The notes: generated from the sequence alone by a model not told the origin. A stretch of DNA of 64,000 bases from CALAED01 sp035765195 (GCA_035765195.1 DASTYC010000050.1:124001-188000); one strand, 5' to 3'; shown: positions 19,801 to 26,824, numbered from the stretch's first letter. Translations and numbers: made by a program.

Positions 19801-19827
19801 ACCTCGATAAATGACGTGTGACCGCAT
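10822..19827 (-). CDS. Giant SpvB/Rhs (Tc BC-like) exported polymorphic toxin
   Basis: 3001 residues. An N-terminal export signal (about 16-45, RARRRSISVFAVLAMLGALVTA) is followed by a linker. An SpvB-type domain from about residue 260 has LSYPIEVPPGRGGLQPGLSIGY and GLGWNLSVPAI. FG-GAP/VCBS-like units follow (DVDGDSLPDKV, DVNGDGITDLV, DINGDELPDRV), then TcdB-middle-like sequence. Many YD/Rhs repeats come next (YDNFGRRTVVDNPDTGRT, YSYGDADRRLAAQQ), ending in the Rhs core DHLGSTTFGTDADG, GLYYYGARYYD and the boundary NPVRVVDPDGR at about residue 2740-2750. The final 250 residues are a variable toxin tip with E2797, D2841 and E2865-x-K2867, a PD-(D/E)xK nuclease-like pattern. This order mirrors fused TcB-TcC cocoons that encapsulate a toxic C-terminus. 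No obvious immunity gene follows. Confidence 0.88.
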   Translation of the reverse strand: MRSHVIYRGFGRTLAVGRARRRSISVFAVLAMLGALVTADLRSASVPLDADQTVATCAFGTGSADSAAQATQVSQRRPAAAAAAGGPAAFQAMVDPQAAAATGGVTTLAYEDAKLAIGADATPDPIEIGITPLSETELPPLDTGMTNVTQGPRHGYRFTPHPFRFQQKIELTLPYDPALVADGLTAQDVHTYYYDEQAGCWRALERVTVDETTHTVVSLTDHFTDMVNATVTVPDHPDGASFDPNQLKGIQAAQPAAGVNLIEAPSPNNMGEARLSYPIEVPPGRGGLQPGLSIGYTSGTANGWLGLGWNLSVPAITIDTRWGVPRYDAAAETETYLLNGEQLTPVAHRGPLQPRTAEKVFHTRVEGGFARIVRHGNAPTNYTWEVTDKAGTRWLYGAGSGANGPANDATLTDEAGHVFLWALREVRDRNGNVMRYRGVRQDDFGVAQGGSVPGRALYPQRISYTGRDDAEGKYTVTFIRDRELGEPRRKDVLIDARGGFKQVTADLLRRVDVKFGDRLVRRYELGYRAGAFDKTLLASIAQFDANGALFNTHRFDYHDDIRDADGGYQAFGRIGWTAPDDNVANDTVNGASRGSGEAGALNGNTSTGAGGHLYVGFGPSRSKSGSVGVKTGFGSGTDEGLLALTDVDGDSLPDKVFTTGGTVTYRKNLSRPGGQPRFSQDATRLPTLPGIMTERTESRTVGVEGFAGGVAAQLDNIDTFATTERYFTDVNGDGITDLVNGRGVLFGRVGADGVPVYGVSADTPVPIGPGQIDASGLLPDLAAERERRIESFPLVDSVRRWVAPFDGTVRVTGQVRLAEPAGDRPAFAKPDGVRVAVQKEDTELWAETIGADDHAEHSPGQVDAIPVERGQRIYFRVQSRFDGSADQVSWDPQIGYVGVPDVTDVNGLSPYRYGAAADFTLAGRTSELIVPADGTLHLGGTLTKRAATTDDIAVTITQDGREVFTGELRAAATGQIPIARDIPVAKGQKLRWRVRVDSPIDLTRLDWTPTANYTDTPAQKINPPYEIDIYPVSDLTAPQEAYTVPAAVPAGGTLTVEPSLAFRDGATPPDGRVVLTVKRPGELVAKKVIEVKDGRAPAPEDLRFTAAANAGDTLYFDFSTTDRALAAAVETSSVRVSADGSGGAFEPAPSALHRPAEEGVFPQPYRGWAAVGYNGNRDRADRPIGQADLAVTGDFADQLPTDVDPVRDRDAFAADPKVTPPKVIMFSPSPADRRWASGDSLWVAKDTVSSSRWGGPTLGLPEASDLGGTTAGAGGTGATATEPAGVPRLARSTQVSLTGSAGGGVISVGGSIASGDSTGELDYMDMNGDKFPDVVGSGGIQYTDMDGGLGATRGSLPGGSVRKSRNEAGNASAGSAARTAATGRGQAAPPGQGTANTAESGNDMPPLGIGGNLGSGDSDTEFDLLDINGDELPDRVFENGDVALNLGYRFAAAELWPGGVLNDGSTSNRGLNLGFNTDFYGLAGGVSFNEGNSSTANTLLDVNGDGLADRIFDGDPIRVAVNTGGGFAAPVPFHGSLSGINADANAKVDGGAYVTIPVCFAVVTACAIINPGANTFTGASRAEQALRDIDGDGFADHLRSTDDGELTVAGNRTGRTNLLKTVRRPLGAKIDLDYTRDGNTYDQPQSRWVLSRVAVDDGMSGDGQNVQLSTYRYSGGVQDRLEREFRGYGRVVEEHRDPQGGDKPFRGVTRDYRTDSHYTRGLLTSEVTTDADGHRFGESVNAYQLRDVSTGQTPANAASTTATIFPQLVRTDKRFYEGEPQPGKSTRTEMSYDEFGNIVRSFDAGDPGSADDVETRTSYTADDPACRTTGVVGTARAIQVRGDGRLMRDRSSTVDCATGNVTQVRAKLPDGATAVSDIDYFADGNVKSVTGPPNAKGQRFRQEYAYDSTVATHVISIADSYGLRSAATYDLAFGLVATTTDFNGQVMRYSYDSFGRVDSITGPYETAEQRPTIDFEYHPDADVPYAVTRNIDRQADGKVRPDTIDTITFVDGLKRVIQTKKDATLSAGPDTPPQEAMTVSGRQVFDFLGRVVEQYYPTSEPKGPANEVFNPAFDQVKPTRNSYDTQDRITRAVLADDTVVTTAYGFGPDRNSATQFETAVTDAKGNTKFSYSNVRQLTTAVHESNPAGDQPSIWTSYDYDPLGEVLRVIDANGDVTRAVYDNFGRRTVVDNPDTGRTETIFDLADNPVKKITANLNARDEAVEYDYDFKRLAKIHYPVFTRNDVSYTYGRPGADHGGAGRVVRVDDAAGKVERRYGPLGEVVEETRHVPGNGILDKTFTTKYRYDTWNRVLQLTFPDGEVLSYGYDSGGMVTSAAGVKGRFGYPYLKRMDYDKFGQRVLMEAGNGVITRYSYGDADRRLAAQQAALPADQSGGYAFQKVSYRYDPVGNITSITNDAALPSRGGPKLGGPSTQTFGYDDLNRLTSAAGEFRTGEDKADRYRLDMSYDFIGNVAAKDQRHELVLGGGNVRVDKDTTYDLQYRYSDEKPHAPTAIGPDTMRYDANGNLIERDATPDDHRRQLIWDEENRLACVQDTGKNQDMSQDPSSCDKFSKPPAAGYVYDDQGNRIIKDANQTHIYPNQNFTERDRTDFKHVFVGSTRLVTKIAKSGNNFEKDQFFYQSDHLGSTTFGTDADGALAEHNEYFPTGETWVDEHPDTKNPYLFTGKELDEETGLYYYGARYYDARTSLWQSPDPALAGYLTGEGNGGVYKPGNLALYSYAEHNPVRVVDPDGRQNLFFDRARYAPVTRKEFEGMLDDRGLLRNLPSGINRNQAIGLLFEDVAIRSLGATISTPLASFSRNTQTFASPARASRTFGAVQGVRPDAIADLVVERNGMPTEFYLSSHYFEMKATDRTIGLDYSRYQPLGYLDIASRSMAGNSGRMPAFLTFVTPSDASLALGISERAATTNVAIWHSKLYRDVWAAPGEGLLVGPPDPMNGPAWSLTGDPSLRVQQLVGQPVSIGGARLPNPIPFDHPDFDEDIPW

Positions 19828-20570
19828 GATTTAATCCAGTTCAGGCGTGGTTTTCAACCTGGGTATGGGCCGGCCGTGAACGCGCGGGCGTTGTTTATGC
19901 GCATGAAAAGGTCCGCGCAGGGGGCGGTGGAGAAAGAAGAGATATAAGTAGTTCGAACGGAGTAAGTGGGGACTGCTCAAAGCACTCTAAGAAGACACCA
20001 ACCCCGCAGGTTTGTCCACAGCCCGCGCCACCTTCGCGTTGCGAATATTTCTGCTGGTCAAACAGCTTGTTGAGGCATCCGCCGAGAAGGGTTCCCGCGG
20101 CCACATGCGGACACGACCGGCTGAATCCAGATTGGCGCCTGGGCCGGTCCGTGTCGCGGCGCGACTCCAGGTAACGCCAAGCACACCATCGGCGACCGTC
20201 GCCGGCCGCGGCTGCCAACCGTCGGCCAGATGAATGCGGCCGACAACGGCGGCCGCGGAAGAGCCCGTGGTGGTTTTCATCGAACGAATGATCGGGTGGG
20301 CGCGACCAGACAATATTTTCGCCACACACGCGCCCGGTCCGGCGACGGAACATTTATCCCGAGCCTTCGGTCCCCGCCGAGGGTGACGTGGGTAACAAGG
20401 ACCTCGGACCCTTATTGCCGCGACTTTCTACCCGCCGCGAGTGAGACCTCTGGCGGGCGCGCCCCGGGTCATTAGGGAGCAGCCTCGTCCGTGACTATCG
20501 TCCCGCATCCGGACCACGGAGGACGCCTGGTACCGATCAACGGTGCGGACGATTCGGGGAAAGGATTGTC
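19828..20570. other. Long gene-free region between divergent secreted/protease genes
   Basis: 743 bases separating the divergent Rhs toxin and M6 protease genes. Short open frames on both strands lack ribosome sites, recognisable domains and codon bias, so I call no gene. The stretch just upstream of the toxin (about 19850-20000) is A-rich on the + strand for this genome, including GAAAGAAGAGATATAAGTAG, and probably holds the promoters. No tRNA, CRISPR array or strong hairpin was seen. Confidence 0.55.
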
Positions 20571-23057
20571 ATGCCTGCTCCTTTTGCTGACAAAGAGTTC
20601 ACGTTCCGCAATCCGGATGGCTCCCAGATCCGCCTGCGGGGGACGGGAAATCAATTCGTCGCGGTGTTCGAGACTCCGGACGGCTATACGGTCGTCCGAC
20701 ATCCCGAGACCGGCTACTACAACTACGCGCGGCTGTCGGCCGACGGGTCGAGCCTGGTGCCGACGGATGCCCGCGTCGGCGAGGTCGATCCCGCGACGCT
20801 CGGCGTTCCGCGGCACCTGCGGGTGAGCGCGGCGGCGGCCAAGCGCGCGGCGCGGGCAGCACTCGAAGCGCGTCCGAGAAGGCCCCGCTGGGAAACCCGG
20901 CGCGCGGAGCAGGAGGCGCGCCGGGCGGAACTGCGCCGCGCCGGCGGAGACGAGGAATTACTGGCCGTGTCAGGCGGCATCACCGGCCTTTGCCTGCTCA
21001 TCGAATTCCCTGAGCGCCCGGCGACGGTCAGCCGCGAGGAGGTCGACAACTTCTGCAACCAGCGGGGCTACAACGGAAACGGCAACAACGGCTCGGTGCG
21101 CGACTACTTCCTGGACGTCTCCGGCGGCCGGCTCGACTACACGAACGTGGTGACCGCCTACTACACCGCTCAGCACAATTTCGATTTCTACAACTACGAC
21201 CCCACCTCGGAAGGGGCATACGGGGTCATCAAAGAGGCGCTGACCAGCCTGCGGGAGCAAGGGTTCGACTTCTCAGGGCTGAGCGCCGACGACGCCGGAT
21301 ACATCTATGCGCTCAACGTCTTCTACGCCGGTGACGCCCCACCCACCTGGGGTGACCCCATGTGGCCGCACTTCTCGTCGATTCCGCCCTTCGAGGCCAC
21401 GCCGACAACTCGATTCTCCGACTATCAGATTACGAACATCGGCGGCGCTCTCACGCTGGGTACGTTCTGCCACGAGAACGGCCACATGGTGTGTGGCCTG
21501 CCCGATCTGTACGACTACGGCTATGAGTCCAACGGGGCGGGCGGCTACTGCCTGATGGCCTTCGGCGGCGGCGGGACCAATCCGGTGCATCCCTGCGCGT
21601 TCCTGAAGAACATGGCCGGATGGACGGACCGGCTGACCGAGCTGAACGCGGACACCACCTACTCGGTCGACGCGGGGCGTAACGACTTCCTGCTGTACCG
21701 AAGGAACGATCAGGAGTACTTCATCCTGGAGAACCGGACGCAGACCGGTCGAGACGCGAACCTGCCGGATGCCGGCCTGTTCATCTGGCACGTCGACGAG
21801 TGGGGCAGCAACGACAACGAACAGATGACCCCGACCCTGCACTACAAGTGCTCGCTGGAGCAGGCGGACGGCGCGTTCCATCTGGAGCACAGGGTGAACT
21901 ACGGCGACGACGGGGACGTGTTCGGCGCCCCGTCCGAGACGAGTTTCAGCGACTACACAACTCCCGACAGCAGATGGTGGGACACCAGTCCCTCCGGGCT
22001 GCGGATCGAGGAGATCTCGGCGCCCGCGTCCACGATGACCCTCGCGGTCCGAGGCGGGTGGCACGCGGCGGCCGTTTCCGCGGTGGCCGACCGCAGCGAC
22101 ATCGTCTACGTCTTCGCCGTCGACGAGGTGGGTGCCACGTACCTGACATCACGCGGCGACCAGGGCTCGTGGAGCCCGTGGGAGGCGAACTGGAACAAGG
22201 CGCCGAAGCTGCGGGCCGTCACCGCGACGGGCGATCGGTCCAACAGCCTCTACGTCTTCGGCCTGGCGGACGACGGAGTCGTCTACGGCACCTACCGGGA
22301 CGCCACAGGTGCGTGGGGTTCGTGGGAACGCGACTGGAAGGGCGCGCCCAGGCTGCGGACCCTCGTGCCCATGGGAGATCTCAGCAATCGGCTGTATGTC
22401 TTCGGCCTGGCCGCGGACGGCACGACGTACCGGACGGAACGCGATGCCCAGGGCGCGTGGGGCACATGGCAGGCCAACTGGAACAGGGCGCCGAAGCTAC
22501 GGACCATCACGGCCATGGCCGACCTCGTGGGCAACGTCTACGTGTTCGGCACGACCGCGGACGAGGCCGTGTACATGACAAGCCGCGACACTCGGGGCGC
22601 GTGGACGGCGTGGAAGAAGTGGAGCGACGCGCCCAAGCTCCACGCCATCGCGGTGGCCCATGACCGCACCAGCCAGATCTACGCGTTCGGCCTGGCCTCG
22701 GACGGCACGGTCTACCTGGCCACCCGTGACAACACAGGTGCATGGTCGTCCTGGGATCCGGACTGGAACGGCGCGCCCAAACTCCACGCCGTCGCTCCCG
22801 TCGGCGACACCGCCAACGCGGTCTACGCGTTCGGCGTGACTCCGGAGGAGACGGTCGTCCGGACGTCGCGCGACGCGAACGGTGCCTGGACTCCGTGGCA
22901 GGAGCACCTGGCCGGCGCACCGGCGCTGGCGATGGTCGTCCCCGTCGAGAACGGCGACAACACCCTCCATGTGCTCGGCGCGACACCCGCCGGCAGGATC
23001 TACGTGTCCACGCGCGATCCACAAGGTAGCTGGACCGATTGGACCGCCCTCAACTGA
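20571..23057 (+). CDS. M6-family metalloprotease with seven-bladed lectin-like propeller
   Basis: 828 residues. The pro-region FTFRNPDGSQIRLRGTGNQF...TPDGYTVV (10-42) is the usual N-terminal module of M6 (immune inhibitor A-like) proteases. A charged linker rich in Arg/Ala/Glu spans about 85-125. The zinc site is H301-E-N-G-H305 in HENGHMVCGLPDLYD, with the downstream DLYDYG typical of M6. From about residue 497 come seven repeats of about 48 residues, each with YVFGL.., then GAW..W and (A/P)PKLRAV. This predicts a seven-bladed tectonin/PLL-like propeller that could bind carbohydrate. No signal peptide is visible at the chosen ATG (AAAGGA ribosome site), which is odd for an M6 enzyme. Confidence 0.87.
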   Translation: MPAPFADKEFTFRNPDGSQIRLRGTGNQFVAVFETPDGYTVVRHPETGYYNYARLSADGSSLVPTDARVGEVDPATLGVPRHLRVSAAAAKRAARAALEARPRRPRWETRRAEQEARRAELRRAGGDEELLAVSGGITGLCLLIEFPERPATVSREEVDNFCNQRGYNGNGNNGSVRDYFLDVSGGRLDYTNVVTAYYTAQHNFDFYNYDPTSEGAYGVIKEALTSLREQGFDFSGLSADDAGYIYALNVFYAGDAPPTWGDPMWPHFSSIPPFEATPTTRFSDYQITNIGGALTLGTFCHENGHMVCGLPDLYDYGYESNGAGGYCLMAFGGGGTNPVHPCAFLKNMAGWTDRLTELNADTTYSVDAGRNDFLLYRRNDQEYFILENRTQTGRDANLPDAGLFIWHVDEWGSNDNEQMTPTLHYKCSLEQADGAFHLEHRVNYGDDGDVFGAPSETSFSDYTTPDSRWWDTSPSGLRIEEISAPASTMTLAVRGGWHAAAVSAVADRSDIVYVFAVDEVGATYLTSRGDQGSWSPWEANWNKAPKLRAVTATGDRSNSLYVFGLADDGVVYGTYRDATGAWGSWERDWKGAPRLRTLVPMGDLSNRLYVFGLAADGTTYRTERDAQGAWGTWQANWNRAPKLRTITAMADLVGNVYVFGTTADEAVYMTSRDTRGAWTAWKKWSDAPKLHAIAVAHDRTSQIYAFGLASDGTVYLATRDNTGAWSSWDPDWNGAPKLHAVAPVGDTANAVYAFGVTPEETVVRTSRDANGAWTPWQEHLAGAPALAMVVPVENGDNTLHVLGATPAGRIYVSTRDPQGSWTDWTALN

Positions 23058-23069
23058 TCGCCGGCAATC

Positions 23070-23113
23070 CTCCTGAGCGGCGCGGGCGCTTGGTTCGCCC
23101 CACCGCTCAGGAG
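23070..23113 (+). terminator. Terminator after the M6 protease
   Basis: An 11-base perfect stem (CTCCTGAGCGG at 23070-23080 with CCGCTCAGGAG at 23103-23113) begins 12 bases after the stop codon. A second small GGGCG/CGCCC stem lies within the loop. This is the only strong structure in the 278-base gap before the next gene. Confidence 0.75.
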
Positions 23114-23335
23114 CGATATCCGGGCCGGGGGCCTCGAGGGGTTATCGGTCAGTGCTCGCCACCGTGGCGAAGGTGAATCGGACGGACGGAACCGCGGGAG
23201 ATTCAGGGCCGAAGGCGCCTAAGCCCCGCAGCCGCCCGCCACCCTCGGTGACTCGCCCTTCACGGATCGCCGGGAAATGTCCGATGCCTGTTCTAATCTG
23301 GTTCTCATCCGACCGACGGAGGCCTGGGGGCGGCT

Positions 23336-24016
23336 ATGGCTGGGCGCTGGAGGACCATCAATGGTCGGCGGGTTCTGATCGGTGCCGAGGGGGGCGGCGC
23401 GGGAGGGGCCGTCGCGGTGGGTTTAGCCGCGGCCATGATGCTGGGGAGTGGGGGCGTCGGCGGCGTCGCCGGCGGTGCGGGGGGATCGTCGGTGAGCACG
23501 CGGACCGTCAAGGCTCGCAAGGCCGACGCGAAACGTGCCGCGCGCATGGGCAACGCCGACCGAGCCTGGCGACGCATCGGAATGCGGCTCAAGCGGGGGG
23601 TCGACAAACGGAACGTGGGATGTGTGCGCGCCACGTGGGGGGAAGTGCGGCGGTCCCTCATCCGCAATCCGTGTACGTCGCTTGACCGGACGTTGTTCCC
23701 CATCGTCGACGGGCGCGGGAACACCGCCCTGATCTCGGTCGCCTGGGTAAGGTTCCGCAGCGGCGGTGACCGGAGGCGGTTCCAGAAGGTGATCGACGTC
23801 TACGGCACCGGCGACATCAAACCGCTGGCGGCGAGCCTGCTCGGCATGGCCGACGTTCGCTTCACCGGCCGCTATTACCATTCGATCGCCAAAGGCAGGC
23901 GGCTCACCGTCGCCGAGGCCGAGGCCGTCAGGGGCACCTTCGACGCCAAGGTGCTCGATGGATTCGCCGAGATCGCCGCCGAGCTGCCGAGACCGCCGGG
24001 TCGGCGGCGCCGCTGA
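23336..24016 (+). CDS. Uncharacterised basic protein with Gly-rich N-terminal hydrophobic segment
   Basis: 226 residues, ATG at 23336 with a purine-rich GGAGG about 14 bases ahead, further than ideal. The N-terminus MAGRWRTINGRRVLIG leads into a Gly/Ala/Val hydrophobic stretch (about 17-52) that could sit in a membrane or act as a weak signal. The rest is strongly basic (KARKADAKRAARM, RIGMRLKRGVDKR) with a folded-looking core containing NTALISVAWVRFRSG and GRRLTVAEAEAVRGTFDAKVLDGFAEI. I recognise no family. It stands alone between a terminator and the next membrane protein gene, on the same strand as both neighbours. Confidence 0.65.
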   Translation: MAGRWRTINGRRVLIGAEGGGAGGAVAVGLAAAMMLGSGGVGGVAGGAGGSSVSTRTVKARKADAKRAARMGNADRAWRRIGMRLKRGVDKRNVGCVRATWGEVRRSLIRNPCTSLDRTLFPIVDGRGNTALISVAWVRFRSGGDRRRFQKVIDVYGTGDIKPLAASLLGMADVRFTGRYYHSIAKGRRLTVAEAEAVRGTFDAKVLDGFAEIAAELPRPPGRRRR

Positions 24017-24190
24017 CCGCGCGGTGACCGGCATGGGAAGCGCTCCCCATGGACGATGCGTGCCACGGTGACTACGTTTCGGAGCGGCTCTCGCGGCACG
24101 CCGCGAAAACCAATGCGGACCGTCCCCGTCCATCGGACTCGCGTGCGCACCACGCCGGTGGCCGCTCGCGACAGTGCAGAAAGTGAATCC

Positions 24191-24847
24191 ATGTCCAAGT
24201 TGTTTGTCCGCCCGGCGGGGTTGCTGCTCGCCTTAATGTGCTTCACCCTTCCGTTCCTCGCGGTCTCCTGCGACACCCCGGTGGGCGGCGTCTCGGCCGA
24301 ATACGCCGGCGTCGACTTCGTCTTCGGCGGGGAACCCAGCCTCACCGGGTCGGCGGCCGACGAGGCGACATCGGGCGAAGAGGGCGGCGACGAGAGCGCC
24401 ACAGACGAAGACGGCCGGGTCGATCCTCAGCCATTGGCCGTGCTCGCGTTCGTCTCGATCATCGGCGGGCTCGTGCTGTCCGTCCTGCCGCGGCTGCGCG
24501 CCCATACGCTCGCCAACCTCGGTGCCGGCGTCACGATGTCGCTGCTCCTGGTGGCCAACCAGATCGTGTTGCACGACGCCGCGGTCAACGAGCTGGCGGA
24601 GTCCGACGAGATCTTCGCGGCGCGGGCCGCCGAAATGGTGGGAACCCGCTACGGGTTCTGGCTGACCCTGATGCTGCTGCTCGCGGTGGTCGGTTACAGC
24701 GTCGTTGAGCTCCTACGCGAGCGGGGCCGATTCCCGCGCGCCGGGGCGCTGTCCGGCGGGTACCCGCCGCCCCCTCCACCGCCCAGGGGCGGGGCGCCCG
24801 CGGGTCCCGGAGGTCCCGGAAGCCGACCACCATCGGGAGGGGGCTGA
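24191..24847 (+). CDS. Uncharacterised membrane protein with Pro/Gly-rich tail
   Basis: 218 residues. I chose the ATG at 24191 because it places a hydrophobic segment (LLLALMCFTLPFLAVSC) at the N-terminus; upstream in-frame Met codons would add a basic, non-conserved-looking leader. The Cys after this segment loosely resembles a lipobox, but AVSC is a poor match. An acidic extracytoplasmic loop (DEATSGEEGGDESATDEDG) precedes three more membrane helices: LAVLAFVSIIGGLVLSVL, VTMSLLLVANQIVL and WLTLMLLLAVVGYSVVELL. The C-terminus is PPPPPPRGGAPAGPGGPG. Function unknown; the ribosome site is weak. Confidence 0.65.
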   Translation: MSKLFVRPAGLLLALMCFTLPFLAVSCDTPVGGVSAEYAGVDFVFGGEPSLTGSAADEATSGEEGGDESATDEDGRVDPQPLAVLAFVSIIGGLVLSVLPRLRAHTLANLGAGVTMSLLLVANQIVLHDAAVNELAESDEIFAARAAEMVGTRYGFWLTLMLLLAVVGYSVVELLRERGRFPRAGALSGGYPPPPPPPRGGAPAGPGGPGSRPPSGGG

Positions 24848-24930
24848 CCGGCGCGGCCTGCCCGGCGCGGCCCGGCGCGGCCCGCCCAGCCGCGGCGCGT
24901 CGCGCGCGGTGGGTCCGGCCGCCGCCGGGC

Positions 24931-24944
24931 AGGACCAAGGTCCC
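24931..24944. promoter_or_regulatory. DosR/DevR-like palindrome upstream of hemerythrin gene
   Basis: AGGACCAAGGTCCC contains the perfect palindrome GGACC-AA-GGTCC. It matches 11 of 14 positions of the mycobacterial DosR core GGGACTWWAGTCCC. It lies about 107 bases upstream of the hemerythrin ATG at 25051. A similar site precedes the nearby Acg gene. Binding by a DevR-type regulator is inference; no such regulator gene is in the window. Confidence 0.45.
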
Positions 24945-25050
24945 GCACGTACGCCACCGATCGGCCCATCCAACGTGTCGGCCCCGGCGACGAACCTGAA
25001 GGGCGTCGGCCACCGTCCGCCGAGCATGGGAGCCGAGAAGAGGGCAGGTC

Positions 25051-25482
25051 ATGTGCGAACACTGCGGGTGCCGGGAGATCACGCCGATCGGCCGGCTCAT
25101 GGCCGAACATGAGCGGCTACTCGATCTGGTCGGACTGATCCGCACCGCGTTGCGGGCGGGCGACGAGTCCGGCGCCCGCGAGATCGTCGCGGAACTGGCC
25201 GGTGTGCTCGACCCGCACGTGCGCGCCGAACGCGGGCTGTTCGCGGTGATGCGGGAACAGGGCGAGTTCGTCGACTATCTCGACGGGCTGGAGGGCGAGC
25301 ACGCCGATCTGGCCGCCCGGCTCGCCGGCCCGCTGGCCGCGGCGGACCTGATCGAGATCTGCGACCGGCTCCGCGAGCACATCCAAGCCGAGGAGTACGG
25401 GCTGTTCCCGGCGGCGCTGGCCGGGCTCGGCGGAGGAGACTGGGACGATGTCACCGCCCGGGAGGCGGTGGCGTCGAGCTGA
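25051..25482 (+). CDS. Hemerythrin-domain protein
   Basis: 143 residues. Hemerythrins are four-helix bundles holding a di-iron centre that binds oxygen or nitric oxide. The expected ligands are in place: H20 (AEHERLL), H56 and E60 (HVRAE), H84 (EHADL), and H110 and E114 (HIQAE, followed by EYGLFPAAL). An N-terminal CEHCGC cluster (residues 2-7) is an extra possible metal or redox site. The start is an ATG with GAGAAGAGGG upstream. The 3' end overlaps the convergent TDT transporter gene by 32 bases. A DosR-like palindrome upstream and Acg and hemerythrin neighbours suggest a role in low oxygen or NO stress. Confidence 0.88.
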   Translation: MCEHCGCREITPIGRLMAEHERLLDLVGLIRTALRAGDESGAREIVAELAGVLDPHVRAERGLFAVMREQGEFVDYLDGLEGEHADLAARLAGPLAAADLIEICDRLREHIQAEEYGLFPAALAGLGGGDWDDVTAREAVASS

Positions 25483-26683
25483 CGGCCGCGTCCCGGCCAC
25501 CCTCCTCGTCACGGCCTCTCAGCAGCGGGCGAGCCGCGCTGTGAACGAGGGGACGCAACAAGGGGTGGAACAGGGTGGCGAGCATGGCGGCGAAGGTGAT
25601 CGCCCAGGCGGGGAAGGCCACCCACACCCACGCCCGTCCGATGTGTTCGATGATGGGCAGCGCGGCGGCCCGGCCCAGTTCCGTGCTGGCCACCGCGTAC
25701 ATGCCGAGCGGGAACACGACGCTCCACAACTGCGGCAGGTACTCCAGCCGGGCCCGCCGCAGCAGGTGCCGCCACACGCCGAACAGCACCAGCATCGGGA
25801 TCAGCCACGTCCCGAACGCCCACAGCACCACCGCCAGCCCGGTGATCACCGCGCGGGCCGCGTCGATCGCCGGCGCTTCGGGCATGCCGACGATCCGGGC
25901 GGCCGCCAACACGGTGATGGCCGTGGCTCCCATGGTCACCCAGTACGGCGGCGTCAGATCCGCCGGCCGCACCTCGAGCAGCAGCAGCCGCAGCAGCACG
26001 AGCGTGGCGACGATGAGGTACAGCATCACCCCGACCGACCACATGAGCACCGCCGCCAGCCCGGCGAGCCGCGCCTCGCCCGGGTAGGCGGAGCCGAGCG
26101 CGGCGGATATCACCGCGAGCGACTGGGTGCCGACCACCCAGATGAACCAGGTGCCGTTCACCCCCGCCAGTACGGGTCGCGGGCGCGGGCCGAGGATCAG
26201 CCGCAAGGGGATCCCGTAGCTCATCCCCGCCCAGGCCAGCAGGCCGACCCCGCCCAACACCATGGTGACTTGCGTGTTGCCGTCGGCGGCGACCCTGGCG
26301 CCGATCACGCCGCAGGCCGCCACGAACGTGAAGAACCCGTACGCCCGGTCCGGCGCCGACAGGTCGGCCAGCAGCTCGCGCGGAAAAACGATCACGCGGA
26401 TCGTCACCGCCACGACCAGGACGCCGAAGCAGACCACGGCGATGACCAGCAGCACCGCCGACATGCCGGATCGGCCCACGTCGCGCAGCGCCGATGACAC
26501 GATCCCGGTCGCCATCACCGACGCGAAGTAGCCCGGGTACAGCTGCCGCACCATCTGGACCCGGTCCCGGACACGAACGGGCCCGGCCCGATGCGCCGCC
26601 CGGCGGATCCACAGCGCGCGCCGATGACCGGTCACCCAGCCTCCCTCCGCCCGCCCTGTGCCGTCATCGTCGGTCATTGCCAC
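25451..26683 (-). CDS. TDT family transporter (TehA/SLAC1-like)
   Basis: 410 residues with about ten membrane helices, as in the tellurite-resistance/dicarboxylate transporter family, whose members move anions or organic acids. Family features include the first-helix entry PGYFASVMATGIVSSAL near residue 51, FFTFVAACGVIGARVA, NGTWFIWVVGTQSLAVISAAL, and LYLIVATLVLLRLLLLEVRPADLTPPYWVTMGATAITVLAAARI. The N-terminal 45 residues are basic and cytosolic. The ATG at 26683 lies just left of a 15-base tandem repeat. Several in-frame GTGs follow, so the true start could be later. It shares an upstream region with the divergent Acg gene. Substrate unknown. Confidence 0.85.
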   Translation of the reverse strand: MAMTDDDGTGRAEGGWVTGHRRALWIRRAAHRAGPVRVRDRVQMVRQLYPGYFASVMATGIVSSALRDVGRSGMSAVLLVIAVVCFGVLVVAVTIRVIVFPRELLADLSAPDRAYGFFTFVAACGVIGARVAADGNTQVTMVLGGVGLLAWAGMSYGIPLRLILGPRPRPVLAGVNGTWFIWVVGTQSLAVISAALGSAYPGEARLAGLAAVLMWSVGVMLYLIVATLVLLRLLLLEVRPADLTPPYWVTMGATAITVLAAARIVGMPEAPAIDAARAVITGLAVVLWAFGTWLIPMLVLFGVWRHLLRRARLEYLPQLWSVVFPLGMYAVASTELGRAAALPIIEHIGRAWVWVAFPAWAITFAAMLATLFHPLLRPLVHSAARPLLRGRDEEGGRDAAVSSTPPPPGR

Positions 26684-26688
26684 GACGG

Positions 26689-26748
26689 ATGGTCTCGAAT
26701 CTCATGGTCTCGAATCTCATGGTCTCGAATCTCACAGTCTCGGATCTC
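26689..26748. repeat. 15-base tandem repeat, four copies
   Basis: ATGGTCTCGAATCTC occurs three times exactly (26689-26703, 26704-26718, 26719-26733), with a fourth degenerate copy, ACAGTCTCGGATCTC, at 26734-26748. It sits between the divergent TDT transporter and Acg genes, six bases from the transporter start. It could be a regulator-binding array or a copy-number-variable tract. Confidence 0.9.
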
Positions 26749-26810
26749 ACCGCCGAAGGATCGGGCGTGGAAGATCCGATCGTCGGGCTGCCCTGAGGTC
26801 CCGCGGGGGC

Positions 26811-26824
26811 GGGACCTTTGCCCC
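26811..26824. promoter_or_regulatory. DosR/DevR-like box in the TDT-Acg divergent region
   Basis: GGGACCTTTGCCCC matches 11 of 14 positions of the DosR core GGGACTWWAGTCCC. It lies 142 bases before the Acg ATG and 128 bases from the transporter start. Acg (Rv2032) is a DosR target in Mycobacterium tuberculosis, which makes the match meaningful, but it is less symmetrical than the site at 24931. Confidence 0.35.

Noticed and set aside
19895..20475. Short genes in the gap between the toxin and M6 protease
   Set aside because: Candidate frames of 60-150 codons overlap each other on both strands, with no ribosome sites, domains or codon bias.
24848..24900. CGGCGCGGCC runs after the membrane protein gene
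   Set aside because: Three near-copies form several weak alternative stems; too ambiguous to call a terminator.
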